DNA of 64,000 bases from Bacillota bacterium (GTDB lineage Bacteria > Bacillota_E > JAJZYS01 > JAJYTV01), in assembly GCA_021845645.1 (NCBI GenBank), contig JAJZVM010000014.1, positions 21,668-85,667 of the forward strand. Reading direction: 5' to 3'. The position numbers and the translations under genes were made by a program. The number at the start of each line of letters is the position of its first letter. Position 1 is the stretch's first letter. The notes under the pieces were generated by a model that did no database searches, was not told the DNA's origin, and worked only from the letters and a program-made list of their open reading frames with translations. Shown piece after piece: positions 25,105 through 34,165 of the stretch.

Positions 25105-26688
25105 TTGTTGTCGGTACAGGGGGGGAAGCTCCGCAGGGAGCTGCGCATCCGCGATCTCTTCTTCGCGAACATGGCGGGCATCATCGGCTCAGGATGGCTG
25201 TTCGGGGCCATCTACGCCGCCAACATCGCCGGCCCGGCGTCGATCCTGGCGTGGCTGATCGGCGGGCTGCTCATGCTGGTGCTGGCACTCGTCTATGCAG
25301 AGCTGGGCGGCATGCTGCCGAAGCCGGGCGCGCTCGTCCGCTACCCGCAGTTCTCCCACGGTAGCCTGGTCTCGTTCATCCTGTCCTGGTCCGTCTGGAT
25401 CGCGTATGCCACGGTGGCTCCGCTCGAGGCGGAAGCGTCCGTGCAGTACGCGTCCTACTATTTCCCGGCCCTGGTGCATGGTAGCTCGCTGACTCCGGTC
25501 GGGCTGGTCACAGCGGCCCTGCTCGTCGTTCTCTTCTTTGTCCTCAACTACTTCGGCGTCAAGCTTATGGCGCAGATCAACGGAATTGTCACGGCGCTCA
25601 AGATCATCGTGCCGGTACTGACGATCGTGGTTCTGCTCTTTGTCGGCATGCATCCGGCGAACTTCGGCCACTACGGCGGCTTCATGCCGGGCGGGACAGC
25701 CTCCATCCTCTCGGCCATCACGGTCAGCGGCATCGCGCTGTCCTACACGGGTTTCCGGCAGGCCATCGACTTGGCCGGCGAGGCGAAGAACCCTGCCCGC
25801 GACGTGCCGCGGGCAGTCATCGCCTCGATCCTCGTGACGATTGTGATCTACACCTTGCTCGAAGTGGTGTTCGTCGGCGGACTCACGCCCGCCGCGCTCG
25901 CGCACGGCTGGGCGAATCTGAGCCTCTCGTCGCCGTTCGCCGACCTTGCCCTGGCGCTGAACCTCGGCTGGCTCGCGACGATCCTGTTCGGCGACGCAGT
26001 CGTCTCGCCGTCCGGTACCGGCCTGATCGCCACCGCCAGCACGGGGCGCGTCGTCATGGCGATGGTGGCCAACGGCTACGCTCCATCGAAGCTGGGTGAG
26101 ACCCACCCGCGCTACAAGGTCCCGACTCCCGCGCTTTGGGTGAACCTCGTGATCGGCATCCTGTTTCTTCTGCCGTACCAGGGCTGGGCGTCGCTCGTGA
26201 CGATCGTCTCATCGAGCACGATTCTCAGCTATATCCTCGGACCGGTCAGCGCCGCCGTCCTGCGTCGCACCGCCGCCGACATCAAGCGGTCCTACACTGT
26301 GCCTGGCATGTCCTGGATCGCCCCGCTCGGCTTCGTCATCGCCACCCTGATGATCTTCTGGGCGGGCTGGCCGCTTGTCGGGCAGCTGCTGATCGCGATG
26401 GCGGTGGGCCTGCTGGTCTACGCGTACTACTTCGCGCGCGGCAGCTTCCCGAGCGCGCACCTGCGTTCGGGCGCCTGGCTCGTCGGCTACCTGGTGTTCA
26501 TCGGTCTCATATCCTGGGTTGGTTCTTTCGGTAGCGGCTTGAAGGTCATTCCCTACCCTTGGGATATGGTGGTTGTCATCATAGGATCGCTCGCCTTCTT
26601 CTACGCGGGTGTCCACAGCGCGCTGCCGCTGCCGGCCGACTCGCCGTACCGTAAGGAGCTGGCGACAGGCGAAACCCCTTCCGACTGA
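25105..26688 (+). CDS. APC-family amino acid permease
   Basis: A 527-residue membrane protein with about 12-14 transmembrane segments. The first segment has the APC signature (FFANMAGIIGSGWLFGAIYAA), with GFRQAIDLAGEAKNPARDVPRA between later segments and PSGTGLIATASTGRVVMAMVANGYAP typical of amino acid/polyamine permeases. TTG start; GGAGGTG lies at 25094-25100, and a second TTG directly follows, so the true start may be 25108. Placed between kdd and kal, it probably imports lysine, a beta-amino acid or a related amine. Confidence 0.88.
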   Translation: MLSVQGGKLRRELRIRDLFFANMAGIIGSGWLFGAIYAANIAGPASILAWLIGGLLMLVLALVYAELGGMLPKPGALVRYPQFSHGSLVSFILSWSVWIAYATVAPLEAEASVQYASYYFPALVHGSSLTPVGLVTAALLVVLFFVLNYFGVKLMAQINGIVTALKIIVPVLTIVVLLFVGMHPANFGHYGGFMPGGTASILSAITVSGIALSYTGFRQAIDLAGEAKNPARDVPRAVIASILVTIVIYTLLEVVFVGGLTPAALAHGWANLSLSSPFADLALALNLGWLATILFGDAVVSPSGTGLIATASTGRVVMAMVANGYAPSKLGETHPRYKVPTPALWVNLVIGILFLLPYQGWASLVTIVSSSTILSYILGPVSAAVLRRTAADIKRSYTVPGMSWIAPLGFVIATLMIFWAGWPLVGQLLIAMAVGLLVYAYYFARGSFPSAHLRSGAWLVGYLVFIGLISWVGSFGSGLKVIPYPWDMVVVIIGSLAFFYAGVHSALPLPADSPYRKELATGETPSD

Positions 26689-26696
26689 AACGCCCC

Positions 26697-26728
26697 GCCG
26701 CCGGGCTGGCCCGTGCCAACCCGGCGGC
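26697..26728 (+). terminator. GC-rich hairpin between the permease gene and kal
   Basis: GCCGCCGGG (26697-26705) pairs perfectly with CCCGGCGGC (26720-26728) around a 14-base loop. There is no T-run, so it may slow or attenuate transcription, or protect the upstream message, rather than end it. Confidence 0.4.
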
Positions 26729-26751
26729 CTGGGCCGGATGGAGGCTGTGCT

Positions 26752-27144
26752 TTGCAGGTCAAGACCACCCTGCGCATCGGGGCCGCGGACGCGCACTATG
26801 GCGGCGGCCTCGTGGACGGTGCGTATCTGCTCAAAGTGTTCGGCGATCTCGCGACCGAAATCTGCATCCGCCACGATGGCGACGAGGGGCTCTTCCGCGC
26901 CTACACCTCGGTGGAGTTTCTCGCGCCACTGCGCGCAGGCGACTTCGTCGAGGTCACTGCGGAACTCGTCTCTGCCGGGCGCACCTCGAGACGCCTCCGC
27001 TTCGCAGCGGTCAAGCTGATCGCGGCCAGACCGGATCTCGGCCCATCCGCGGCGGATGTTCTAATGCAGCCTGTCCAAGTTGCGACGGCCGACGGCGTCG
27101 TTGTGGTTCCGCTGGCCTGTCAGCGCCTGGGAGGCATATCATGA
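26752..27144 (+). CDS. kal: 3-aminobutyryl-CoA ammonia-lyase
   Basis: A 130-residue hot-dog-fold protein that matches the Kal family in length and pattern: HYGGGLVDGAYLLKVFGDLATEICIRHDGDEGLF followed by FLAPLRAGDFVEV. Kal removes ammonia from (S)-3-aminobutyryl-CoA to give crotonyl-CoA. TTG start with GGAGG six to seven bases upstream. kce follows after four bases, as in lysine-fermenting bacteria, which supports the assignment. The product could enter the hydratase and thiolase steps of ordinary beta-oxidation. Confidence 0.82.
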   Translation: MQVKTTLRIGAADAHYGGGLVDGAYLLKVFGDLATEICIRHDGDEGLFRAYTSVEFLAPLRAGDFVEVTAELVSAGRTSRRLRFAAVKLIAARPDLGPSAADVLMQPVQVATADGVVVVPLACQRLGGIS

Positions 27145-27148
27145 CATT

Positions 27149-27967
27149 ATGGATCCCCTGATCATCACAGTCGCCCTGACGGGTGCCGAAGTAACTCCCG
27201 CGCAGCAGCCGCATCTGCCGGTGACGCCCGCCGAACTGATCGATGCCGCCGTCGCGTGCCGCGCGGCCGGAGCCGCGATGGTGCACCTGCATGTGCGTGC
27301 GGCGGACGGCACGCCCTCCTCGAACCCCGACCTGTTCCGCGAGGCGGTGGCTGGCATCCGGGCCAGGACGGACCTCATCGTGCAGGTGTCGACGGGTGGC
27401 GCCGTGGGCATGTCCGAGGTGGAGCGCCTGAATGGTCTCACCGCGCGCCCCGATATGGCGAGTCTGACACCGGGCACGGTCAACTTCGGCACGGAAGTGT
27501 TCTGGAACCCGCCTGATCTGGTGCGGCGCTTCGCCGAGCGCATGCGGAGCCTAGGCGTCGTGCCCGAGATCGAGATCTTCGACCACGGCATGCTGGCGAC
27601 CGCCGTGAAGCTGCAGGCGGAAGGTCTCCTGTCCTCCTCGGCGCATTTCGACCTTGTTCTTGGCGTGCCGGGCGGGGCTCCGGCCGATTTCGAGACAGCG
27701 ATGCTGCTTATGCGCAAGCTGCCACAGGCCTCCACCTGCAGCATCGCGGCGGTCGGCAGGAACCAGCTGCCGCTCAACGTCTTCGCGATCCTGTCTGGCG
27801 CACATGTGCGCACAGGCTTCGAGGACAACATCTATTACGCCCCCGGACGCAGGGCGGCGTCGAACGCCGAGCTCGTCGCACGCATCGCACGCATCGCCTT
27901 CGAGCTCGGACGCCCGCTGGCGACCCCGGCCGAGGCGCGCTGGATCCTGGGATTGACCGGCAGGTAG
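27149..27967 (+). CDS. kce: 3-keto-5-aminohexanoate cleavage enzyme (BKACE family)
   Basis: A 272-residue TIM-barrel enzyme of the BKACE family (formerly DUF849). Glu14, the zinc ligands His46 and His48 (MVHLHVR) and the Arg221/Glu225/Asp226 set in HVRTGFEDN correspond to the Kce active site. Kce condenses 5-amino-3-oxohexanoate with acetyl-CoA to give 3-aminobutyryl-CoA and acetoacetate. BKACE members vary in substrate, but neighbouring kdd and kal make Kce the natural reading. The ATG at 27149 gives the family-typical DPLIITVALTGAE start; a GGGAGG lies rather far upstream. Confidence 0.85.
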   Translation: MDPLIITVALTGAEVTPAQQPHLPVTPAELIDAAVACRAAGAAMVHLHVRAADGTPSSNPDLFREAVAGIRARTDLIVQVSTGGAVGMSEVERLNGLTARPDMASLTPGTVNFGTEVFWNPPDLVRRFAERMRSLGVVPEIEIFDHGMLATAVKLQAEGLLSSSAHFDLVLGVPGGAPADFETAMLLMRKLPQASTCSIAAVGRNQLPLNVFAILSGAHVRTGFEDNIYYAPGRRAASNAELVARIARIAFELGRPLATPAEARWILGLTGR

Positions 27968-28652
27968 CCCGGGCCTGCGCTGGTCGGCAAGAGGATCCGG
28001 CCCGGAAACGCCTTTGCGGCCTCGGGGACGTTCCCGGTCGTTGCGCCCTGCGGCGCTTGTCCGCTGGCTTCGACGATCACGGATCTCGTCTGCGCGGCAA
28101 GCCTGCCGATGCGCGCGGGAAACGCCAAAGTGCTGTATTCGTCCCGCTCGCCGGGCATGGCAAGAACCAGCGCGGGCAGGCGGCGCCGAACTCCGTCGAA
28201 GGTCCAGTCCGCGCACTCGGGGGAGAGTCGGTTCGGTCCAATGCATCGGGGATCCGCCGAGCCTTGTCCCACTGGTAGCGGGCAAGAGTCGCGAAGCCGG
28301 ACCCGGTGTTACCGTGCGCGCGGCGGGGACGAAGTCCGCCCCAAGTGCTCCTGGCCTTAGGCGCAGCCAGCCGAAGCGCAGACCACGCTCTTGTGGGCCA
28401 CAAGTCCAATGACAATCCGGCAAGCGTTTGGCACGGGCGCATCGAATCCCACGTGCATCTTCCGGAGGCTGGTTGCCAGGCGGCTCGGCTTGCGTGTTTG
28501 CCATGCCTTCGGCCGGTTGCGCTCTGACAGTCAGACAGTCAAGGCGTCCGGCCACGTTCGTCGAATGTCCATGGTGGCTTACGAGAGTTCCGAACCGTGG
28601 CGACCCGCCGGTACTTCGCGCATCGTGCAAAGGGGTGCGGCTTCCCACGAAC
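27968..28652. other. Gene-poor stretch after kce
   Basis: Only short frames without recognisable motifs or good ribosome binding sites occur on either strand. No clear terminator with a T-run was found behind kce. Possibly decayed sequence. Confidence 0.45.
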
Positions 28653-29279
28653 TTGCAGATTGCGAACGTTCGCTGGCCACCCTTGCGCTTCTGGATCTCA
28701 TCGCTCTGCCTCGCCCTCGAGCTCCGCTTTCTCGAAAAGGCATCGAGCATCAGCTCGGGCGGTGCGTCCGGCGTATCGCTTGCCCTCTACCACTGGACGC
28801 ACCTGCCGCTCGGCTTTTGGACCTTCGCCGTGAAGATCCTCATCCTTGTGCTGGTCTGGCGCGTTCAAGGGAGCCGCCAACTGCTCTGGACCGTAGTCTC
28901 GGCTAGTCTTGGCTCGGTGCTCATCTACCTTGCGGAGCTGGTGCCGTTCCAGCCGCTCCCCTTGCCACTCGCCTTGCCGCTCATCCTGCTGTTTTCCTAC
29001 CTGCCGTCGGCGCTACTGCTCTCGTGCGGCTACTCGTCAGGCGGATTCTCGTCGATCGCCCTGATCCTCGAGAAGCGAGGTGTGCCCACTGCAGTCACCT
29101 TCAGCGGACTAAACGCGCTGCCGCTGTTGCTCATGTTCCTCGCCTACGGACAGGTGTCGGGTCTGCTCTCGCTTATCGCCATGCTGTTCGCCGGCGCATC
29201 CAACTGGATCTGGCTGACACTCTTCCGACGTTACCTGAGGCGGATCCCGGCCTTACCGGCCGCGGCCGGCCTGTCGTGA
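28653..29279 (+). CDS. YitT-like polytopic membrane protein
   Basis: About 208 residues with five or six hydrophobic segments. The family-like repeat appears twice: SSGGASGVSLALYHWTHLPLG near the start and YSSGGFSSIALILEKRGVP later, followed by LLLMFLAYGQVSGLLSLIAML. YitT proteins have unknown transport function. The C-terminal DUF2179 domain found in many members is absent. The start is uncertain: the TTG at 28653 precedes the first membrane segment, but its ribosome binding site is weak and the frame is open to 28428. Confidence 0.6.
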   Translation: MQIANVRWPPLRFWISSLCLALELRFLEKASSISSGGASGVSLALYHWTHLPLGFWTFAVKILILVLVWRVQGSRQLLWTVVSASLGSVLIYLAELVPFQPLPLPLALPLILLFSYLPSALLLSCGYSSGGFSSIALILEKRGVPTAVTFSGLNALPLLLMFLAYGQVSGLLSLIAMLFAGASNWIWLTLFRRYLRRIPALPAAAGLS

Positions 29280-29384
29280 GGCAGGCGTTACGGCGGGATA
29301 CGAGGCGCCGGAAGGGCTTGGCGCGACCATCGGATGTCTCATCGCCGACAGGCGGGTGGCTCAGGCCCTGACGGGGGCGCGTTC

Positions 29385-29735
29385 CCTGTTCAGAATCTCG
29401 CGCAGGAGAAATTCCGCGGGGAACTCGTCGGCATCTACATCTCGAGGGCATCAGGCGCTACCTCCGGGAACTGGCCGTGCGCTCCCGCGACATCCCCGAC
29501 GATTACACGGCCGCCACGCTCTTCAACATCGCGCGCTGCATGTTCGGCATCCAGACAGACGGGGTGCACGAAGCGGGAGGCGGCGGCTTGGCTCGCCCTG
29601 CGTCAGCCGTCGCTTGGGCCCGCGCTGCAGGTTGCCATCGACCTGCGCGATGGGCGGACGGCGTCCCAGGCCGAGATGACGGTGCTGCGGGAGGGACTCG
29701 CCCTGGCCCAGGCGATGGCCCCTTTCAGCAGCTGA
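29385..29735 (+). pseudogene. Remnant of an aminoglycoside-nucleotidyltransferase-like gene (AadA/DUF4111 type)
   Basis: Pieces in two frames fit one protein family. FRGELVGIYI resembles the start of the nucleotidyltransferase domain. HLEGIRRYLRELAV...YTAATLFNIARCMFGI in another frame and TKREAAAWLALRQPSLGPALQVAIDL back in the first frame match the C-terminal helical domain (the SK.EAA.W...P pattern). The catalytic GS...SDIDL core is missing, so there is an internal deletion near 29440 and a frameshift near 29560. It cannot encode an active enzyme. Confidence 0.6.
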
Positions 29736-29820
29736 GAGGGCAGAGCCGACCTGGGCGGCGAATGCAGGGGAGGATGCGAAACCAGGGCCCGGCTGCTGTA
29801 GCGGAGGAGTGGTGTTTTTC

Positions 29821-30690
29821 TTGCGCATCGCGCTATGCCAGATGGATCTCGTCAAGGGCGAAGTCGAGGAGAACCGCAAGCGGACAGGGGATTGGCTCGG
29901 TCGCGCCGCCGACGCAGGGGCGCAGCTCGTGCTTCTGCCCGAACTGGTCACGACGGGCTACACCCTGGGCGAAGCTTTCGTGGAGCTCGCCGAGGAGGTG
30001 CCAGGCGAGACGAGCCGCCTCTGGTGCCAGATCGCCGCGGAGCGGCAGATCCACATTTGTGGCGGCATGGCGCGCGTCGCGCCGTCGGGGCTCATTTACA
30101 ACTCCGCCCTGCTGATCGGGCCCGCTGGGCTCATCGGCGTCTACGACAAGGCCGTACCGCCGCTCTACCTGCACGAAGGCGAACCGGGCGGCGGCGCCTG
30201 CATCGAGGCGGAGATCTTCCGCCGGGGGGACGCACTGCCGGTCTTTGCGACGTCTTTCGGGCGCGTCGGGGTCCAGATCTGCCAGGACGCGGTCTATGGC
30301 GAGTTCGTGCGCGCGCAGGCCCTGCAGGGCGCGGACCTCATCCTGCAGGTGAGCAATTCGCCGCGCATCAAGACGCAGCATGAGGATGACATCACGCCGC
30401 TCACGACCCGCGTGCACGCGTTCGATACAGGGACGGCGATCGCGTTCTGCAACCGCGCGGGCGAGGAGGAGTACACGTTCCACGGCGGGCACGCGACCGC
30501 GCGCTTCGGTGTGGCCTCACACATCTGCGATGCCGACGGCAACTTCCTGGCCCTGTCGGAGAAGGGCGGCGAGGAGGACCTGCTCCTGGCGGACCTGGAC
30601 CTCGCGAAGTCCAGGCGGGCGCGGTGGCAACAGAAATTCCATCGCGACTGGCGCGGCGACCTCCTCGGCCCACTTGTGCGCCTGCCGTAG
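29821..30690 (+). CDS. Carbon-nitrogen hydrolase (nitrilase superfamily amidase)
   Basis: A 289-residue enzyme with the full catalytic triad of the superfamily: Glu in LLPELVTTGY, Lys in YDKAVPP and Cys in VGVQICQDAVYGE. It most resembles aliphatic amidase/N-carbamoyl-type members, hydrolysing a non-peptide C-N bond. The start is ambiguous: TTG at 29821 gives the family-typical LRIALCQMD; GTG codons at 29809 and 29812 lie on or next to the GGAGGAG site. It stands alone, with a pseudogene before it and a gene-poor stretch behind. Confidence 0.85.
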   Translation: MRIALCQMDLVKGEVEENRKRTGDWLGRAADAGAQLVLLPELVTTGYTLGEAFVELAEEVPGETSRLWCQIAAERQIHICGGMARVAPSGLIYNSALLIGPAGLIGVYDKAVPPLYLHEGEPGGGACIEAEIFRRGDALPVFATSFGRVGVQICQDAVYGEFVRAQALQGADLILQVSNSPRIKTQHEDDITPLTTRVHAFDTGTAIAFCNRAGEEEYTFHGGHATARFGVASHICDADGNFLALSEKGGEEDLLLADLDLAKSRRARWQQKFHRDWRGDLLGPLVRLP

Positions 30691-31539
30691 TCAAGGCTCC
30701 GGCACGAGGCTCGAGATGCCTTGGGCATCTCCCAGGTTGCCGTCCCAACAGATGCAGTCGGCCATGACCCGCGAAAGGCATGACGGCATGCCGCACCCGC
30801 CCGCCGAGGACCTGCTCGTGTGTCATATCCATGTGCCTGCGCGAGAGCCGTCTTGCGGCGGGTCGACTCCAGATACCCGTCGACCGGGCGCGTGAACGCG
30901 AGCGGCCAAACTTCCTGTCTGCCATTAACGTCGACGGGTCTGCCCGCCGCGCGTGCTTGAATCATGTCGTACGGCCATAGCCCCTAGTCCACGCCAGCCA
31001 GGTACGCGTGCGGGCGTTGCGGCCGGCAGTGGGGGGAGCCGGTCCACTCCATCGCGTGCGGGCCGTCGCCCACAACGAGAGCGCAGGGCGGTTCAGGTCT
31101 CGCAGCCGCCTTCGCGTAGAGCATTCCAGTCCGCGATGAGCACCGGCACGAGCCCGCCTGGGGTGCGAAGGGTCCACGGCGCCTGCGCGGCCGCGAGCCG
31201 CACGAGCGCACGCGCGATCTCGTCTTGCGCTACCCAGGTCCTGCATGTTGGCGGGTGGCCTTCGATCGTGCTCGCGCGAACGGCATGCACTTACTCGGGA
31301 CAGCGGGAGGCGACCGCATGCCCCTGCGACGCTCCCCGCCGTCGGCCGACCCGCGCGGCCGTCCTTTCCTCGGCTGACGGTGCGCACCCGATCCGCTGCG
31401 CCGCTTCGGCTGCCAATTAAACGTCACGCCTTGCATGTGCGCTACATCACGGCGCGCGGGCCGTGATGGGACGACGCTGGCAATTGGGGGCGGAAGACCG
31501 CCTGGGTGCGTCAGCCGACCGAATGGGGAGTGAGGTCGC
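30691..31539. other. Gene-poor stretch before the oxidase genes
   Basis: No convincing gene. A 65-codon minus-strand frame at 31093-31290 (TWVAQDEIARALVRLA) could be a worn-down tail of a dehydrogenase or epimerase, but it has no upstream continuation. The oxidase promoter must lie in the last part and was not recognised. Confidence 0.4.
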
Positions 31540-32115
31540 ATGGTTCCGATCGAGGGACGGCAGCTTGCCATCCTGCTCTTGTGGATCTCCTTGTCGGCCA
31601 TCGTCACAGTGGCGTTTTTGTGGGTGGTGCGCAGCACGCGACGGCCCCGCGACTTCGATGCGGTGCAGTCGGACGGATACCGCCTCAGACGCGGCTGGGG
31701 CTGGGTGTACGGCTCGCTTCTGATCATCTCGTTCGCGGTCACGATCTGGACCATGCCGTACGCCTGGGCCCAACAGGCCGCCGCAAAGTCCCCGGCCATA
31801 ACCGTCGAGGTCGTGGCACACCAGTTCTCGTTCACGATGCCGAGCTCGCTGCCGGCAAGGCGCCTGATCAAGTTCGTCGTCACGTCCGCGGACGTGAACC
31901 ACGGCTTCGGCATCTACAGCCCCCAGGGCGTCCTCCTGGCGCAGGTCCAGGCGATGCCCGACTACCACAACGTCCTCTACTTCACTTTCCCGGGTCCGGG
32001 GACGTACATCATCCGCTGCCTCGAGTACTGCGGCGAGGGCCACTCGGCGATGCAACAGCCGCTCAAGGTCTATGTTTCCGGCAGCCAGGCGACATCCGTC
32101 AGCAAGGAGGCCTAG
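31540..32115 (+). CDS. Cytochrome c oxidase subunit II, B-family type
   Basis: A 191-residue protein with two N-terminal transmembrane helices (about 8-30 and 54-76) and a C-terminal cupredoxin domain. The CuA site is complete: the His in DVNHGFGIYSP and the CLEYCGEGHSAM motif (C-x3-C-x3-H-x2-M). It accepts electrons from cytochrome c and passes them to subunit I. ATG start behind GGGGAGTGAGG; only three bases separate it from the subunit I gene. Its small size fits ba3/B-family oxidases rather than the aa3 type. Confidence 0.92.
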   Translation: MVPIEGRQLAILLLWISLSAIVTVAFLWVVRSTRRPRDFDAVQSDGYRLRRGWGWVYGSLLIISFAVTIWTMPYAWAQQAAAKSPAITVEVVAHQFSFTMPSSLPARRLIKFVVTSADVNHGFGIYSPQGVLLAQVQAMPDYHNVLYFTFPGPGTYIIRCLEYCGEGHSAMQQPLKVYVSGSQATSVSKEA

Positions 32116-32118
32116 GCG

Positions 32119-33609
32119 ATGGCCAAGCCCGTCAGGGTTCAAGAGCCTGTCGCACTGCACGCCGCCGACATCGGCCTCACGCCCAGGCGTCTCGTGGGCA
32201 TGACGCTTTCAGTCGGCCTTGGACTCATCTTCGTGCTCGGCATGATCGGCGGCATCATGAAGGCTGCGCAGGGCAACCTCATCCAGCTGCAGCCTGGGAC
32301 CTTCTACGCGCTCCTGACACTGCACGGCGCGGGAATGATCTCGACGGTCGTCCTCCTGACCGCCGTCGCGCTCTGGTACGTGCTGCACGATCATCTGAGC
32401 CTGAGGCCCGACATGCTGGTGTTCTCGGTCGTCGCCATCGTCTGGGGGCTTGTGGCGGCGACGGTCGCCGTCCTGGTCGGCGGGTTCGGTCCGGCCTGGA
32501 CCTTCCTCTACCCGCTGCCGTTCATGGGCACCTGGCCCAGCTGGTCCACAGGACTCTTCTTCTTCGGCGTGCTGTTCGTCGGCGTCGGCTTCGCCATTTT
32601 CTGCTTCGACCTGATGGCGGGCATCATCCGCACCTACGGCTCGATCTGGAACGGTCTGGCGTGGGATACCTGGATTCCCAGGCTGCGCCGTCCCGACGGC
32701 AAGGTGGCCCCGCCCTCGGTGATCGCCGCCAGCATGGTGGCGATCGACGGACTGATCACGGTTGCGGCGGGCAGCGTGCTCGTCGTCGCACTCCTCGCCC
32801 ATTGGTTCTCGCCGAAGTTCCCGATCGACCCGCTGTGGATCAAGAACCTGACCTTCTTCTTCGGCCATACGATCGCGAACCTCGCGATCTACGTCTCGGC
32901 GGGCGTGATCTACTACATCCTGCCGAAGTACACCGGCCGCGCCTTCCACACGAACAAGGTCTACGCCCTCTCTTGGGCGATATCGCTCTTCTTCGTGCCT
33001 TGGGCCTGGCCGCACCATCTCTACATGGATTTCGTCCAGGCCCCGTGGCTGCAGGTCGGCGGCGAGGCATCGACCTACATCGCCACCATCCCGGCGACGG
33101 TCGTGACCATCTTCGGTTCGCTGCTGCTCGTCTACCGCTCGGATATGCGCTGGCGCCCCGGCTCCACCCTGTTCCTGGCGGGGATCCTGGGCTGGCTTGT
33201 CGGCGGCGTCGCGGCCATGCTGGACGCCACCATCCCGTTCAACGCCGTCCTGCACAACACGCTGTGGGTGCCGGCCCACTTCCACACCTATCTGCTCGGC
33301 GGCGTCTTCCTCTTCGTACTCGGCTTCACCTCGTACTTCGTCGGGGAGCGACAGACCCCGGGCCGTCTCGTGAAGGCCATAGAGTGGACGTTCTTCACGG
33401 GTCTTGTCGGCTTTCTCCTGATGTTCTACGCGGGGGGCATCGAGGGTGTCCCGAGGCGTGAGGCAGTGCAGCCGCCACCTGGACCGATCCTCGCGGACAT
33501 CGCCACGGGCTTTGTCGCAATCCTGCTGGTCGGGCTCGTGGCCATGCTGATCGAGTTCTGGGTACGAGCCAAGAGAAATGCGGCGAATGGGGAGGCGGAA
33601 GGACTGTGA
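32119..33609 (+). CDS. Cytochrome c oxidase subunit I, ba3/B-family type
   Basis: A 496-residue heme-copper oxidase subunit I with about 12 transmembrane helices. Heme and CuB ligands are visible in LHGAGMIS, FFGHTIANLAIYV, WPHHLYMDF and PAHFHTYLLGG. The sequence around the active site lacks the D-channel pattern of A-type oxidases, so a K-channel-only B-type oxidase with high oxygen affinity is likely. It is shorter than Thermus ba3 subunit I (about 560). No subunit III, heme A synthase or assembly factor is adjacent; a small membrane protein gene overlaps its end by four bases. Confidence 0.92.
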   Translation: MAKPVRVQEPVALHAADIGLTPRRLVGMTLSVGLGLIFVLGMIGGIMKAAQGNLIQLQPGTFYALLTLHGAGMISTVVLLTAVALWYVLHDHLSLRPDMLVFSVVAIVWGLVAATVAVLVGGFGPAWTFLYPLPFMGTWPSWSTGLFFFGVLFVGVGFAIFCFDLMAGIIRTYGSIWNGLAWDTWIPRLRRPDGKVAPPSVIAASMVAIDGLITVAAGSVLVVALLAHWFSPKFPIDPLWIKNLTFFFGHTIANLAIYVSAGVIYYILPKYTGRAFHTNKVYALSWAISLFFVPWAWPHHLYMDFVQAPWLQVGGEASTYIATIPATVVTIFGSLLLVYRSDMRWRPGSTLFLAGILGWLVGGVAAMLDATIPFNAVLHNTLWVPAHFHTYLLGGVFLFVLGFTSYFVGERQTPGRLVKAIEWTFFTGLVGFLLMFYAGGIEGVPRREAVQPPPGPILADIATGFVAILLVGLVAMLIEFWVRAKRNAANGEAEGL

Positions 33610-34052
33610 GAGCTCTGCAAAGGGCCTGGCCGCTTGCGCTCGGCCTGCTCGTCGCGATCGACCTCCTGGGACCGCTCGCCTTCGGCGCGGCGGCGCCGCC
33701 ACTCGCGCTCCACCACCTGGAGCACGCCTTCCTGCTCGTATCCGGCGGCCTCTTCGCAATGGCCTACGTGCGCCGGCGCCCGAAGCCCTACGGCGATCCG
33801 CTCTGGATCCTGGCCGTCATCGGGCTCGGCACGCTCTCGCTCGTCTTGATGCTGCCGGACGTGTACGGCATCGTGGACGCCGAGCCTGTCCTCCATACCC
33901 TCCTCCACGTCGGGTTCCTGGTTATCGGCTGGCTTGGCGGATACGCCGCGGAGCGCTACGCCCCGAAGCTCGGCTTCGGCTGGCAACTGCTGGTCATCGT
34001 GATGGGCGTCATCACCGCCACGGGCTTTGGCTCTGGGCCGCCTGTCGCCTGA
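33606..34052 (+). CDS. Small polytopic membrane protein coupled to the oxidase genes
   Basis: 148 residues, four hydrophobic helices, with conspicuous histidines in LALHHLEHAFLL and LHTLLHVGFLVIG. The GTG start overlaps the subunit I stop by four bases (GTGA), so it is translationally coupled and likely part of the oxidase complex, its assembly or heme/copper handling. No named family recognised; a functional equivalent of an accessory subunit is inference. Confidence 0.7.
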   Translation: MRALQRAWPLALGLLVAIDLLGPLAFGAAAPPLALHHLEHAFLLVSGGLFAMAYVRRRPKPYGDPLWILAVIGLGTLSLVLMLPDVYGIVDAEPVLHTLLHVGFLVIGWLGGYAAERYAPKLGFGWQLLVIVMGVITATGFGSGPPVA

Positions 34053-34165
34053 GCCGAAGCATCGCATCGCCCGCTTTGGGTCACGATGTCACAGCCTTGG
34101 TGCACCATCGGTCACATGGCACGCCCGGACGGCGTGCCATGCTCTCGTCAGGGGAGGGGAAGCGA

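Noticed and set aside
31506..33759. Long plus- and minus-strand frames (651 and 516 codons) over the oxidase genes
   Set aside because: The subunit I and II frames carry all metal ligands; the alternatives are charged low-complexity sequence.
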